Below are positions 36,201 to 44,180 of a stretch of 64,000 nt of DNA, in pieces. The translations under genes and the position numbers were made by a program. Below the pieces are notes generated by a model. It was given only the letters and a program-made list of their open reading frames with translations. It did no database searches and was not told the origin of the DNA. The DNA is from Paenibacillus sp. 1781tsa1 (lineage in GTDB: Bacteria; Bacillota; Bacilli; Paenibacillales; Paenibacillaceae): assembly GCF_024159265.1 (NCBI RefSeq), contig NZ_JAMYWY010000001.1, positions 4,650,001-4,714,000 of the forward strand. The letters run 5' to 3'. The stretch's first letter is position 1, and each line of letters starts with the position of its first letter.

Positions 36201-36703
36201 CTCCCTTTTTTGTAGTCCGGTTTTGAACCTGGCTTAATTGAATAGGTTTTATCTGAGGTGTTGTATTTAATATCATCAATTTCTATATCTGTGACGTGAT
36301 CTCTCTTGAATTTATTACCTGTTGGTTTATCTTGTAATGAATCCGGTACGTAGTTTTTCGTGTTAATCTCATCTTTAACAAATTTATCTGAAGGAAGCTT
36401 CAAGGGAAGAGCATCTAATTTAGAAGAGTAAGTATTCGTTTCTACCCTACCGTATTTTTCACTTGTTGCTTGCCATACTTTAAAATCGCCTTGAGTCCAT
36501 ATAGTCTTGGGCCTAGGATTAGCTTTTCCCGTAACTTTGACTTTGATCGTTTGCTTTCCTCTCGCTAATCCGCTTGGTTTCACTTCTATGTCTTTATCTG
36601 GATACCCGTTCTTAAAGTTAGCATAGGTTTTAATAGACATAACTCCGAAGGAGTAAATTAGGAATATTACGAGTAATGATAGAACAGTCCATTTCTTTTT
36701 CAT
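33293..36703 (-). CDS. Very large secreted protein, DUF5704-like
   Basis: 1136 aa. The signal peptide (MKKKWTVLSLLVIFLIYSFG) is followed by beta-rich domains. A Big-like domain near 250-330 ends NVGTAIITAKWKNSKDG...ITVGDTPPPEIPETP, and a Pro/Thr linker lies near 515-540. The long C-terminal half has many Trp/Tyr-rich strands and ends DDFSAQVPH. The overall type matches Paenibacillus DUF5704 proteins, of unknown role. The start is 14 nt beyond the SLH copy B stop, with GGGATT as a weak ribosome-binding site, so it belongs to the SLH/lipase operon. No LPXTG or SLH is present; attachment may be through the SLH partner. Confidence 0.75.
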   Translation of the reverse strand: MKKKWTVLSLLVIFLIYSFGVMSIKTYANFKNGYPDKDIEVKPSGLARGKQTIKVKVTGKANPRPKTIWTQGDFKVWQATSEKYGRVETNTYSSKLDALPLKLPSDKFVKDEINTKNYVPDSLQDKPTGNKFKRDHVTDIEIDDIKYNTSDKTYSIKPGSKPDYKKGSLLVTIETRTGTDSVDADNVADYQWEKKTPYGTRQDGDPKYQVEYYTPLEIDYSGYVTETKEIRVREDMQLQLNDVKSLVAEIRTKAYDQEEFGNWVNVSKRVDQIEWSSNQKEVVYVEKLTGQIVAKNVGTAIITAKWKNSKDGPYYIYENVTITVGDTPPPEIPETPDAACAESPVGEMTGERMDPNASAVIKADQRGSEPFDVLRGIPTSESLYGNVFGLSYLFQNKFVNMQGTCTYTVVVEKTYNKTWTDEKKISDGKGGTTTVSTPRSRDVKVPYTYTVKRDFEYWKIDTLLVYEITDAILKNYALPQIELYPADYRSPIYAAATNGTFYAPNTPAVLTAPSQPVPGGTSEPPTPTDDLSSIAEDAVPKIQVKNDYLKFNGAVVMDNAKVEETGPTPGQIAEPQMIGKDVLYSPDNEISKTLLNKKDTPSTGEIRYELMSGNVNDGNEEETFEIPGINTVTVHTPVVNYSLVSDDQPHNQKTIPNMDRSALILERPFTVRIPTSGQHLDVNSYPGYGDRDYAKYYRIKQVRFPFDVYSADRTQFYPRSTWIDIPVYVLDTTFYLPVWVDEGDYQVEFRNIAENAPADFESMSRSNAQPDANTDLTYHLASDEVSVEVIGRLYDFEITDIADYNWELVFRRFKGSIAPTWISYWTGTQGIDGDKRGNKPQFTVPIRPGSHPLQGYQNVAVKTGYHFKFDFKTKGNMFGSRDGIRLTPTFDFVSKDGKTRVPVDLYYSTNQRSFIRIGSAEDQVKRFVILNDRLRQVPSEQLRDTATYKYNRYGEIHPGMMSERTYQEYYRDKFTKMKTPVGGYSLLLMPEQLRTFIGPKTNIPTNASADVLRANAAIQQWYGEYSLPTEPYVVQAGTNLADYGRTHGGLDAKSPIFMKNGYIVVNFNLESIQEGNLGSPHLQYIHAPLMNQWLLEGFQRQVEDSYGNSFTLRDGDVVFYHADRSSRDDFSAQVPH

Positions 36704-36717
36704 TTTATAATCCCTGC

Positions 36718-37929
36718 CTAGTTGCTATTTGAAATAACTGCATATGAACCGTCGTCCATGTTAAATTGTCCGTAAAAGTCTTTGATTTTAAGATTTTCCA
36801 CAACCCACACCTTCACACCATTTTTATTCTTTGCAAAAAACTTTGCAGGCTCTAAATTAGGAATTACTTCGTATCCATATTTTTGGTTCAATTCATTTGT
36901 GATAGTCATCCCACCAGTCATATCAATAACACCATTCTTATAATCTCCAATGTCAAAACCCTGTTTCTTTGGATAAATCGTGATCTCTTTGAATACAGGA
37001 AGTACGCCGCTATTCTTATATTTGTTCATTCCGAATTCAGTCATGAACAACGATGTATAGATGCTGCCTTTCTTCTTAGGCTCTGACGTGTTGATACCAA
37101 TTAAACGATGGAACACCAGACTACCAGATCCGTTGCGGAACGTTTTCCGTTTCCCTGAAATATCAGCGATAGAAGTTTTACCTGTAGTCAGGCTAGATAC
37201 TAATTCAAGATTCGTTTTTTTCGTACCCATCATTCTCAATTCATTCAGATCATCAAATGTCACAGCTTCTTTTTTCAACACATTTTCGAGTCTTAGCAAA
37301 ATGGCAGAAGATTCAGCGCGAGTGGTCGTCTTGTCCATTCCAAACGATCCGTCTGGAAAACCGTTCATCAAGTTGGTTCCCATTGCAACAGCGAGATAAG
37401 GAATTTTATCTTGAGCAATTCCTGGTTTAAACGACTCTTTGACTGGAAGTAACGTTCCTTTCGTTTCAGCAAATGCTGTTTTATACTCAGCACTGGAAGC
37501 AACTAATCCGGAACTCAACCATTTAGCCATTTCCTCGCGAGTGATCGGAGTACTTGGTTTAAATCCGTTTGGATACTCTTTGGTATTAATGAACCCCAAA
37601 GTAACCGCCCGATCCACCTCAGCCTTACTCCAGTGTCCATTCAGATCCTTGAATGAATCAGTCTGGGCATCCTCCGGAAGTGTCTTGTCTTTGGCCACCC
37701 GTGAAATTAGGGACGCAAATTCTGCTCTTGTTACCGAAGCATTGGGCTTGAACAATCCATTACCGTATCCTTTGAAGTAGCCCTTGGAAACCGCAGATTC
37801 AATAGCAGACTTTGCCCAGTGATTAGCTTGTACATCTTTGAAGGTTGTTGTTGCGGCAGAAGCCTGGAAAGGAATCAATGTCGATACGACTACTACAGCG
37901 CTCATTATGGGTAACATTATTTTTTTCAA
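36718..37929 (-). CDS. SLH-domain surface protein, copy B
   Basis: 403 aa from the TTG at 37929 (GGAGAG 8 nt upstream, the same arrangement as copy A). It has a signal peptide ending FQASA-A and three SLH repeats, nearly identical in DNA to copy A. The C-terminal domain (about 235-403) is related but diverged: FHRLIGINTSEPKKKGSIYT, GVIDMTGGMTITNELNQKYG, and an end QFNMDDGSYAVISNSN. The lipase gene lies upstream and the DUF5704-like gene 14 nt downstream. It is likely the cell-wall anchor of the group. Confidence 0.87.
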   Translation of the reverse strand: MKKIMLPIMSAVVVVSTLIPFQASAATTTFKDVQANHWAKSAIESAVSKGYFKGYGNGLFKPNASVTRAEFASLISRVAKDKTLPEDAQTDSFKDLNGHWSKAEVDRAVTLGFINTKEYPNGFKPSTPITREEMAKWLSSGLVASSAEYKTAFAETKGTLLPVKESFKPGIAQDKIPYLAVAMGTNLMNGFPDGSFGMDKTTTRAESSAILLRLENVLKKEAVTFDDLNELRMMGTKKTNLELVSSLTTGKTSIADISGKRKTFRNGSGSLVFHRLIGINTSEPKKKGSIYTSLFMTEFGMNKYKNSGVLPVFKEITIYPKKQGFDIGDYKNGVIDMTGGMTITNELNQKYGYEVIPNLEPAKFFAKNKNGVKVWVVENLKIKDFYGQFNMDDGSYAVISNSN

Positions 37930-38037
37930 CTTTTCCACTCTCCGATTAGTTAATTTAGTTTGGTTAGGTCTTTCTAGTTTCTGCATGTTCTTTGTGAAGC
38001 CTTTGGTTTTTTACACGGTTTGCTACTATGTAAATTT

Positions 38038-39342
38038 TCACTGTGCTCCGGAATCTGCTTGTATAAAATCTTCTGCCTTCTGATTAATGTAGTCCACCAG
38101 TTCCGACGTATGCTCCAGGTGCCATTCATCCAGCTGCTTAATACTCATTTGAAGATCCCACACGATGGGTACAAGTCGCTGACTATGGCTGCTCTCGGTA
38201 TACTCGAAAAAGTTCCGTTGAATCCGTTCAAAGGTACGACTCATATCCTGAGCTTGTCGTCTCCATTTGTCCGCAGTCTCTTGCAATTCCTCAGGAGTTA
38301 GCTCTATGGTCCCTGCGGAGTATCCACCAACCACGTTGGCCACCGATTTGAATCCTTTGGTCAATGTGTCCCATGCTTCGCGCGCGTGATCAAGTATATT
38401 ATGCTCCGAAGGCTTTCGCGGAGAGAAATTTACTCGTTCTCCAGTAACTTCATCATAAAGAGGATTATCAATATATCCATCTTGATCGAAGCTATAGTGC
38501 TTCATATCGTGATATTTAGGACCATCCTCAAAAAACGTATCCACTACCTTGGCCCAAACGTTAATGCCATAGTTTTCATTTCCATCTGCATAGTTAGAAT
38601 CAATAAGAAACGTGGCCCCCACATGCCGCTCATAACCTCCAAAAAAACCACTTGCAATGCCATCTCCAGGATGTATAAAGTTAGTCACTAGTCCATCAAA
38701 TGCCCCCTCCTCTGCTTTCCTTCTCATCTCGGGAGTAAGCGATGCTACGACTGTGGGAGCGCTAAAAGTAACGGCATTTAATCCAGTGTACACCGCTGCA
38801 TACTGTGCATTAGCACCTCCCAAAGAATGACCCGTTAGGGAAAACTGTAGGTCTTTATGTTGGTCTGTCATGCTCTTGACATAGCTTTCTGCCTCGTAGA
38901 GTTGATTAAAGCTACCCACATTTTTATCTACCGTCTTTTTGACATCGCCAACCCAATCATTTAATTTTGTAATGCCTAACCCATCTTCAACCCCACGTGA
39001 GAAGTCTTTCCAGAACTTCGGTTTCCAATCTATTGCACGTTCTATGGTTGCCCCGATTTCGGGGAAACCAATATGTAAAGCATCCGTTCTAAAATCTGGA
39101 ACAGATCTTGCCGGAATTGCGTCCCCTTCTGTTCCTCGAAATGCAATTACCGCTTGCTTCGTCTCGGGATTGTAGAATGTAACAGCATCCATACCGGATA
39201 CATTATGTTTCTGATCTAGCACTTCCCAGCCAGGAATATCTGTGAATTCTTGTCCGACTTCTACTTCATCATATGAATATTGCGACATTACCTTGTAATT
39301 TTGATCAGTAATTATTTCACTAGATAAGCGTTCTATGTTCAT
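38038..39342 (-). CDS. Class 3 lipase-like effector with C-terminal helical (LXG/WXG-like) domain
   Basis: 434 aa without signal peptide. The N-terminal two thirds is an alpha/beta hydrolase of the lipase class 3 type: VIAFRGTEGDAIP, nucleophile GHSLGGANAQY (about residue 172), Asp and His candidates in FIHPGDGIASGF and KYHDMKHYSFDQ. The last 100 residues are a helical pair (PEELQETADKWRRQAQDMSR ... QLDEWHLEHTSELVDYINQ). A catalytic domain first and a WXG/LXG-like domain last is the reversed order known from the staphylococcal type VII lipase TslA. The lipoprotein 8 nt upstream would be immunity. The ATG at 39342 follows AGGATGTG. Confidence 0.8.
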   Translation of the reverse strand: MNIERLSSEIITDQNYKVMSQYSYDEVEVGQEFTDIPGWEVLDQKHNVSGMDAVTFYNPETKQAVIAFRGTEGDAIPARSVPDFRTDALHIGFPEIGATIERAIDWKPKFWKDFSRGVEDGLGITKLNDWVGDVKKTVDKNVGSFNQLYEAESYVKSMTDQHKDLQFSLTGHSLGGANAQYAAVYTGLNAVTFSAPTVVASLTPEMRRKAEEGAFDGLVTNFIHPGDGIASGFFGGYERHVGATFLIDSNYADGNENYGINVWAKVVDTFFEDGPKYHDMKHYSFDQDGYIDNPLYDEVTGERVNFSPRKPSEHNILDHAREAWDTLTKGFKSVANVVGGYSAGTIELTPEELQETADKWRRQAQDMSRTFERIQRNFFEYTESSHSQRLVPIVWDLQMSIKQLDEWHLEHTSELVDYINQKAEDFIQADSGAQ

Positions 39343-39353
39343 CACATCCTATA

Positions 39354-39701
39354 TTATTGTATATTATATCCTTTTTCATTAAGGGCCTTCTTTAGTTGTT
39401 TACTATATCCGAAAGATTCTTGTTTATTTGTTTCATAGTTTATATACACACTAAAAGTTTGATCTTCATGTCCTGTTACATATCCATAGATAGTGACACG
39501 ACTCATCGCCATTTTAGGTAGAATTTTTTTTTTTGTTATCGTTACATCTAATTTATACTTATTTTTCAAATATTCAATTGCTATTGCTTCTGACCGATTT
39601 ATGATTTCTTGATCCTTTATTTTTTTCTCATTCACACCTGCACACCCCCCTAATATTAATAGCAGCATAGCAACCAAGATGATCATCACCATTCGGTACA
39701 T
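39354..39701 (-). CDS. Lipoprotein, TilA/DUF1433-like, copy B (probable lipase immunity)
   Basis: 115 aa. The signal MYRMVMIILVAMLLLILGGC has lipobox LGGC. The domain includes NRSEAIAIEYLKNKYKLDVT and TFSVYINYETNKQESFGYSK. It is about 70% identical by eye to copy A (30251-30613). It is the first gene of the lipase-SLH-DUF5704-toxin run, 8 nt before the lipase. An outward-facing lipoprotein encoded beside a secreted lipase fits protection of the membrane surface. Confidence 0.78.
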   Translation of the reverse strand: MYRMVMIILVAMLLLILGGCAGVNEKKIKDQEIINRSEAIAIEYLKNKYKLDVTITKKKILPKMAMSRVTIYGYVTGHEDQTFSVYINYETNKQESFGYSKQLKKALNEKGYNIQ

Positions 39702-39756
39702 AATCTTCCCTCACTTTCAATTTAATGAGCAACCACCATATATATAAAACATCATT

Positions 39757-39965
39757 TCTTTCTGATCACAGCAATCGAGCCACCGTCCATATCAAATTGA
39801 GAATTCGGGTTATCGAGATCAATATAGTTAGCAACCCATAGTCGTACTCCCTTATTGTTTTCTTTGAAGAATTTTTTTGTATTCATGTTGGGCAAATTAC
39901 TGTACCCATACTTTTTCATGCAATTTGTTTACTATTTTAGATCCACCTGTAAAATCAATAACACC
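39757..39965 (-). pseudogene. Remnant of an SLH-protein C-terminal domain
   Basis: The reverse strand reads GVIDFTGGSKIVNKLHEK, loses frame by one base, then continues YGYSNLPNMNTKKFFKENN, GVRLWVANYIDLDNPNSQFD and MDGGSIAVIRKK with a stop near 39757. This is the last 70 residues of a third SLH-protein C-terminus, clearly related to copies A and B. Confidence 0.75.
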
Positions 39966-39971
39966 TCATAC

Positions 39972-40156
39972 TCATCTAGCTCGACATCGGAGTTTGATGT
40001 TATTGAAAACGTAATTCGACTTTTCGTATGCCTTGAAATCACTCAACTTGATGACTTTAAATTGATTATCATCTGAACTCTTGAAATCCTTGTTCCTGAT
40101 CCAATCATACCTACAGTAGATAATCCTGCTAATACAATTAATAAAAATTTCTTCAT
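39972..40156 (-). pseudogene. Small exported protein, frameshifted
   Basis: The ATG at 40156 starts a signal peptide MKKFLLIVLAGLSTVGMIGS. The frame then shifts, and the continuation NKDFKSSDDNQFKVIKLSDF is in another frame up to a stop at 39972. No clear ribosome-binding site. It belongs to the decayed end of the island. Confidence 0.45.
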
Positions 40157-40285
40157 TTAAATAATCATTCTTCATTCTATTATGTGTTCCTCTTTCACTA
40201 TATGGGCCATTTCATCTAGTCTAATAGGTTCAAAAAATCAATTATAAATGGAAATAGTAAGAATATTTTACCACTAAACTCTCAA

Positions 40286-40411
40286 AAGAGGTAGGTATAA
40301 GGTATGATTGCTAGACTAGAGTCTTCGAATTTACCACCAGATTTATTAACTACAACAATAGATCTAGACTTATTAGGACCATCATTAACTTTCAATTCAG
40401 TGTGAAACTCT
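40286..40411 (-). pseudogene. Orphan coding fragment
   Basis: The reverse strand holds a 41-residue open run: EFHTELKVNDGPNKSRSIVV, then NKSGGKFEDSSLAIIPYTYL and a stop. It has no start or ribosome-binding site, and SYDLQDYN just upstream in another frame may continue it. It is the C-terminal end of an unknown protein. Confidence 0.35.
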
Positions 40412-40444
40412 AGTTATAGTCTTGTAAATCATACGAACTTAAAT

Positions 40445-40487
40445 TAACCCCGATGAATCCTGCACTTCGCAGCACCCACCGGGGTTA
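40445..40487 (-). terminator. Terminator of the SleB-like gene
   Basis: TTAACCCCG pairs with CGGGGTTA across a 27-nt loop containing a smaller hairpin. It lies about 50 bp beyond the stop at 40539. Confidence 0.7.
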
Positions 40488-40538
40488 TACTATGGTATCC
40501 AATTACTGTCTACGAATTTAATTCTCCACCAACTTATC

Positions 40539-41609
40539 TCATCTCGTAAAATCATGCTGCCCAATGGTCAGCAGCGTCGGCCTGCTCTTGCTCCACACCG
40601 AAGTGGCAATCTTCGGATTGTAATAATACAGCGCTCCATTCGTAGGATCCACGCCATTTAATGCTTTGCGTGCTGCCTTATAAGAGGTCGCCGTCGGCTT
40701 GGTATTAAACTGGCCATCGTCCACCGCCGTGAACTGACCTTTCTGGAAAATGACCTTCGAGATCGATGACGGGAACAAATCCGAATGCACACGATTCATG
40801 ACAACCGCTCCTACAGCGACCTGCCCTTCAAAAGATTCTCCGCGTGCTTCGCCATGGATCAGCTTCGCCAACTGGCGCAGCGTCTCGCCTTCGGCTTTGG
40901 CCTTTTTATTCAGCCTGTTCAGCGTTGCCGGACCTGCAACACCATCCGCACTGAGTCCTTGCGCCTGCTGGAACTCGCGGACAGCGCTTTTGGTGATCGA
41001 ACCGTAATAACCGGTCATACCGGCGTCAAAATACCCCAGGTCGCTCAATTGCTCCTGCAATTGCAACACATGTTCACTGCGAACGCCCTGTTCCAGCTTC
41101 TGTGCCCCTGCAGAAGGCGCTACCACGGTCAATCCCAGCGTCAACGCGCAGGCACCGAGAAGCATGCTGACCCGCCCTGCTCTTTTGCCAACCGTTCTCC
41201 CCTTCCCATGAGTAACTTTCCGACTGACGGTGATAGGTTCCATAGTGTGATCATTCGTCCGCACATCAGATCCTTCATTCAGATTACCAGCTCTAATCCG
41301 TACATCCTCACTGCCCGTGTACTCCATATTTTTCGTATTCGTTATGTTATTCATGATATTATTGACCTCCATCTCTTTCGTAGGTTTACTTTCATCCACA
41401 ACATACACATCGTACATTCCGTTCATCTCACTCAGTTGTTTAATGTTATTATCGCTGTACGTTACATGTATGTTGTTATTCCCATGTTCTCGCACCATGT
41501 CAATCACGTTGTTGTGGCTTCCATTTATGCTATTCGCTCGAGTCGCTTCACCCATCGTATTGGTCTCATTGAATTCACGCATTTGATCCATTTCACGCTT
41601 GGTCTGCAT
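40539..41609 (-). CDS. SleB-like cell wall hydrolase with Asn-rich N-terminal extension
   Basis: 356 aa from the ATG at 41609 (GGAGG 11 nt upstream). The C-terminal 110 residues are a Hydrolase_2 (SleB) lytic transglycosylase domain: IHGEARGESFEGQVAVGAVV with catalytic Glu, SKVIFQKGQFTAVDDGQF and NGALYYYNPKIATS. A peptidoglycan-binding domain precedes it (LQEQLSDLGYFDAGMTGYYG). A hydrophobic export segment (MLLGACALTLGLTVVAPSAG) lies only at about residue 150, behind an Asn/Met-rich, low-complexity region that would stay in the cytoplasm. That extension is unusual for the family. The enzyme acts on spore cortex or wall. Confidence 0.85.
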   Translation of the reverse strand: MQTKREMDQMREFNETNTMGEATRANSINGSHNNVIDMVREHGNNNIHVTYSDNNIKQLSEMNGMYDVYVVDESKPTKEMEVNNIMNNITNTKNMEYTGSEDVRIRAGNLNEGSDVRTNDHTMEPITVSRKVTHGKGRTVGKRAGRVSMLLGACALTLGLTVVAPSAGAQKLEQGVRSEHVLQLQEQLSDLGYFDAGMTGYYGSITKSAVREFQQAQGLSADGVAGPATLNRLNKKAKAEGETLRQLAKLIHGEARGESFEGQVAVGAVVMNRVHSDLFPSSISKVIFQKGQFTAVDDGQFNTKPTATSYKAARKALNGVDPTNGALYYYNPKIATSVWSKSRPTLLTIGQHDFTR

Positions 41610-41756
41610 CTTTTCGTTACCCTCCATTTTCTGAATCCAGATCCCACTTCTTTCCCCTGAATCCTCACGGCTCTACATCCCGAGTGTCATTATAGGATAT
41701 AGAAAAAATGCCGTCTATCGGACCGATGGAGCATGTAAAAATGAGTCTTGGACATA

Positions 41757-41798
41757 ACAAAAAAAGGTATGAGCCCATGGTCGTATCAGGGTCACACC
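41757..41798 (-). terminator. Terminator of the MFS gene at 41890
   Basis: GGTATGAGCCC pairs with GGGTCACACC, and the reverse strand continues with seven T. Confidence 0.75.
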
Positions 41799-41889
41799 TC
41801 TTCTTGTATCAACCTTGTACCGCTTGTCTAGCCCCCGTTTCCGTAGGCAGGCAGACCCGTACAAAAGTTGCGCTTGAATATAATGACAA

Positions 41890-43107
41890 TTACTCGGCGA
41901 GTTCTTGTCCCTTCGTTTCCCGGCCCCAGAACAGCACAGCCGCTGCGCCAATGAGGATTGTCACGAAGAAAATCGTGAAAATCAGGCTGATTGCCACTTC
42001 ATGCTGAACCAGCATACCGACCATCAGTGGAGCAAGTACGCCACCGATCCGGCCTACCGATGTGGCAAGACCGACACCCGTCGAACGAACGGAAGTCGGA
42101 TATAATTCCGGGCTGTAAGCGTACAATCCACCCCAAGCACCCAGGTTGAAGAACGAGAGGCAGATCCCCGCAGCCAGAATCGTTGCTTCCGTGGTTGCGA
42201 GTCCAAACGCAATCGCACTGCACGCAGTCAATGTAAGATAGACAACAAGTACGAACTTGCGACCGTAACGTTCAATGAAGTACGCTGCGGTGAAGTAACC
42301 TGGTAATTGTGCGATCGTCATGATCAGCACATATTGGAAACTTTTAACCAACGTAAATCCTTTGGCCATTACAACCGAAGGCAGCCACAGGAACATTCCA
42401 TAATAAGAGAAAATGACGGTAAACCACAAAATCCAGAGCATCAACGTTGTACGGCGATGTGGTGCTGACCAAACGGTAGCCACTTTCTCGCGGAACGTGA
42501 TTTTACGAAGTTTGGCGTGATTCTTATACCGCGGCGGGTCCTGAATGGCACGACGCAGATATAATGCATAGAACGCCGGAAGTGCACCAATGGCAAAAGC
42601 AATTCTCCATCCGTACTCCGGAATGACAAAGTTGGCAATGAGCGCCGATACAATCCAGCCTCCTGCCCAGAAACTTTCCAATAATACAACGGCACGTCCA
42701 CGTTCTGCTGTAGGCATCGACTCCGATACCAGTGTGGATGCCACGGGCAGCTCTCCACCAAGTCCAATACCCGCAACCAGACGTAGTGCACACAATACGG
42801 CAAATCCAGTCGCCAATGCAGACAGACCGCTTGCAATCGTAAAGATTAACAAGGTCCACATCAGAATGGCCTTCCGTCCAAAACGGTCTGCAAGTGCACC
42901 TGCAAGCAAAGCACCTAATGCCATACCGATCGAGTTAATACTCGTAAGCACGCCGACTTGTCCCGGACTGAGACTCCATTCCTTGGCGAGTGCAGCCACG
43001 ATAAAGGAGATCATACCAACTTCCATCGCATCAAACAGCCAGCTCATGCCGGCACTGAACAGCAGCTTGCGCTGCTTGGGATTCCGCAATACTTCCAGTT
43101 TGCTCAT
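41890..43107 (-). CDS. MFS transporter, NiaP-like
   Basis: 405 aa with 12 predicted membrane helices. MFS signatures are ADRFGRKA (between helices 2 and 3) and a related ERYGRKF in the second half. The LRLVAGIGLGGELPVASTL region and YSPELYPTSVRSTGVG are typical of the sugar/aromatic-acid/niacin permease group (YceI/NiaP-like). The substrate may be nicotinate or an aromatic acid; no metabolic gene nearby decides it. The ATG at 43107 follows GGGAG by 9 nt; an in-frame GTG at 43110 is less likely. Confidence 0.85.
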   Translation of the reverse strand: MSKLEVLRNPKQRKLLFSAGMSWLFDAMEVGMISFIVAALAKEWSLSPGQVGVLTSINSIGMALGALLAGALADRFGRKAILMWTLLIFTIASGLSALATGFAVLCALRLVAGIGLGGELPVASTLVSESMPTAERGRAVVLLESFWAGGWIVSALIANFVIPEYGWRIAFAIGALPAFYALYLRRAIQDPPRYKNHAKLRKITFREKVATVWSAPHRRTTLMLWILWFTVIFSYYGMFLWLPSVVMAKGFTLVKSFQYVLIMTIAQLPGYFTAAYFIERYGRKFVLVVYLTLTACSAIAFGLATTEATILAAGICLSFFNLGAWGGLYAYSPELYPTSVRSTGVGLATSVGRIGGVLAPLMVGMLVQHEVAISLIFTIFFVTILIGAAAVLFWGRETKGQELAE

Positions 43108-43220
43108 CACTTATAGCTCCCTTGATCTCTATGTAGTCACTCTGACACTAAATCATTATTATGCAGAATGCTCCAGAAATCAATGCAAAATAAGCTTTTC
43201 CTTCCGATTTCTACGATACC

Positions 43221-44036
43221 TCACCCCTTAAGTGAACCCGCTGTCAGACCTGCAACGAAGTAACGCTGGAGTAACAGGAACAGCACAATCATCGGAATAG
43301 CAGTGACAAGTACACCCGTGAGCATCATCGGATAGTTGGTTACATACTCCCCACGGAATTGCATCAGTGCTAGTGGTAAAGTCAGCTTGGACTTACTGCT
43401 AAGCATGAGCATCGGAATAAGCAAGTCATTCCATACCATGACGAGCAGGAACGTCGCTGTTGCCGCCAGCGAAGGTGCAGCAAGTGGCAGTGCAATCCGG
43501 GTGTAGAGCCTCCATTCGCTTGCTCCATCCATACTGCCCGCTTCCAGAATCTCCGAATTGAGCATGCGCATGAAGCCTGTCAGCATAAATACAGAGACAG
43601 GCATGAGCATCGCGGCGGATACGACAATCAGGCCCGTCAGACTGTCTGACCACCCGAGTGTACGCGTGAGGGAATAGATTGGCAGCATGCTCACCTGAGA
43701 AGGAACAATTAGGCCTGCCACGAACAGCGCAAATACGATTTTGCCTACGCTGCCGCCCCAGCGGACAATGGCGTAAGCAATCATACTGCTCAGCAGCAGC
43801 TCAATCGCAACCGTTCCCAGCGTTACGACCATACTGTTTCCGAAGTACTGCCACATCGGCTGATTGCGGAACATACCAATGACGTTATCCCACGTGAACG
43901 GGTCAGGCCAGCTGAATGGACTGGTGAAGAAGTTGCTACTTGTTTTGAACGAAGATACAAATACAAAATACAGCGGAACAAGAATCAGCAGCGCGTACAC
44001 CAACAGGATCAGTCGATTGAACCATTTTAAAACCAT
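43221..44036 (-). CDS. Carbohydrate ABC transporter permease (MalG type)
   Basis: 271 aa with six membrane helices. The EAA loop EAGSMDGASEWRLYTRIALP contacts the ATPase. It begins with the usual VYALLILVPLYFVFVSSFKT helix. GGGAGG precedes the ATG. It is the last gene of a three-gene CUT1 set (binding protein, MalF-type, MalG-type). No ATPase gene is present, so a shared MsmX-type ATPase encoded elsewhere is expected. Confidence 0.92.
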   Translation of the reverse strand: MVLKWFNRLILLVYALLILVPLYFVFVSSFKTSSNFFTSPFSWPDPFTWDNVIGMFRNQPMWQYFGNSMVVTLGTVAIELLLSSMIAYAIVRWGGSVGKIVFALFVAGLIVPSQVSMLPIYSLTRTLGWSDSLTGLIVVSAAMLMPVSVFMLTGFMRMLNSEILEAGSMDGASEWRLYTRIALPLAAPSLAATATFLLVMVWNDLLIPMLMLSSKSKLTLPLALMQFRGEYVTNYPMMLTGVLVTAIPMIVLFLLLQRYFVAGLTAGSLKG

Positions 44037-44180
44037 ATAAACTCCCTCCCTTCTTTTTTTAAGTCTATTAGGTCAACTTCGGTGCCGTTCAGGTTCGCCG
44101 TTCGGATGGAACGGAAACGACAAATACTTCTACATCTCATCCAGTCACGGCTCGCATACTCACGAACACGCGTCCAATCT

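Noticed and set aside
19549..40156. Prophage or conjugative element as the source of the accessory genes
   Set aside because: No integrase, terminase, capsid, relaxase or attachment-site repeats were found; the content fits a toxin/defence island instead.
40785..41660. Long rightward frame (291 codons) opposite the SleB-like gene
   Set aside because: It is antisense to a gene with clear domains and a good ribosome-binding site; His/Arg-rich translation without family resemblance.
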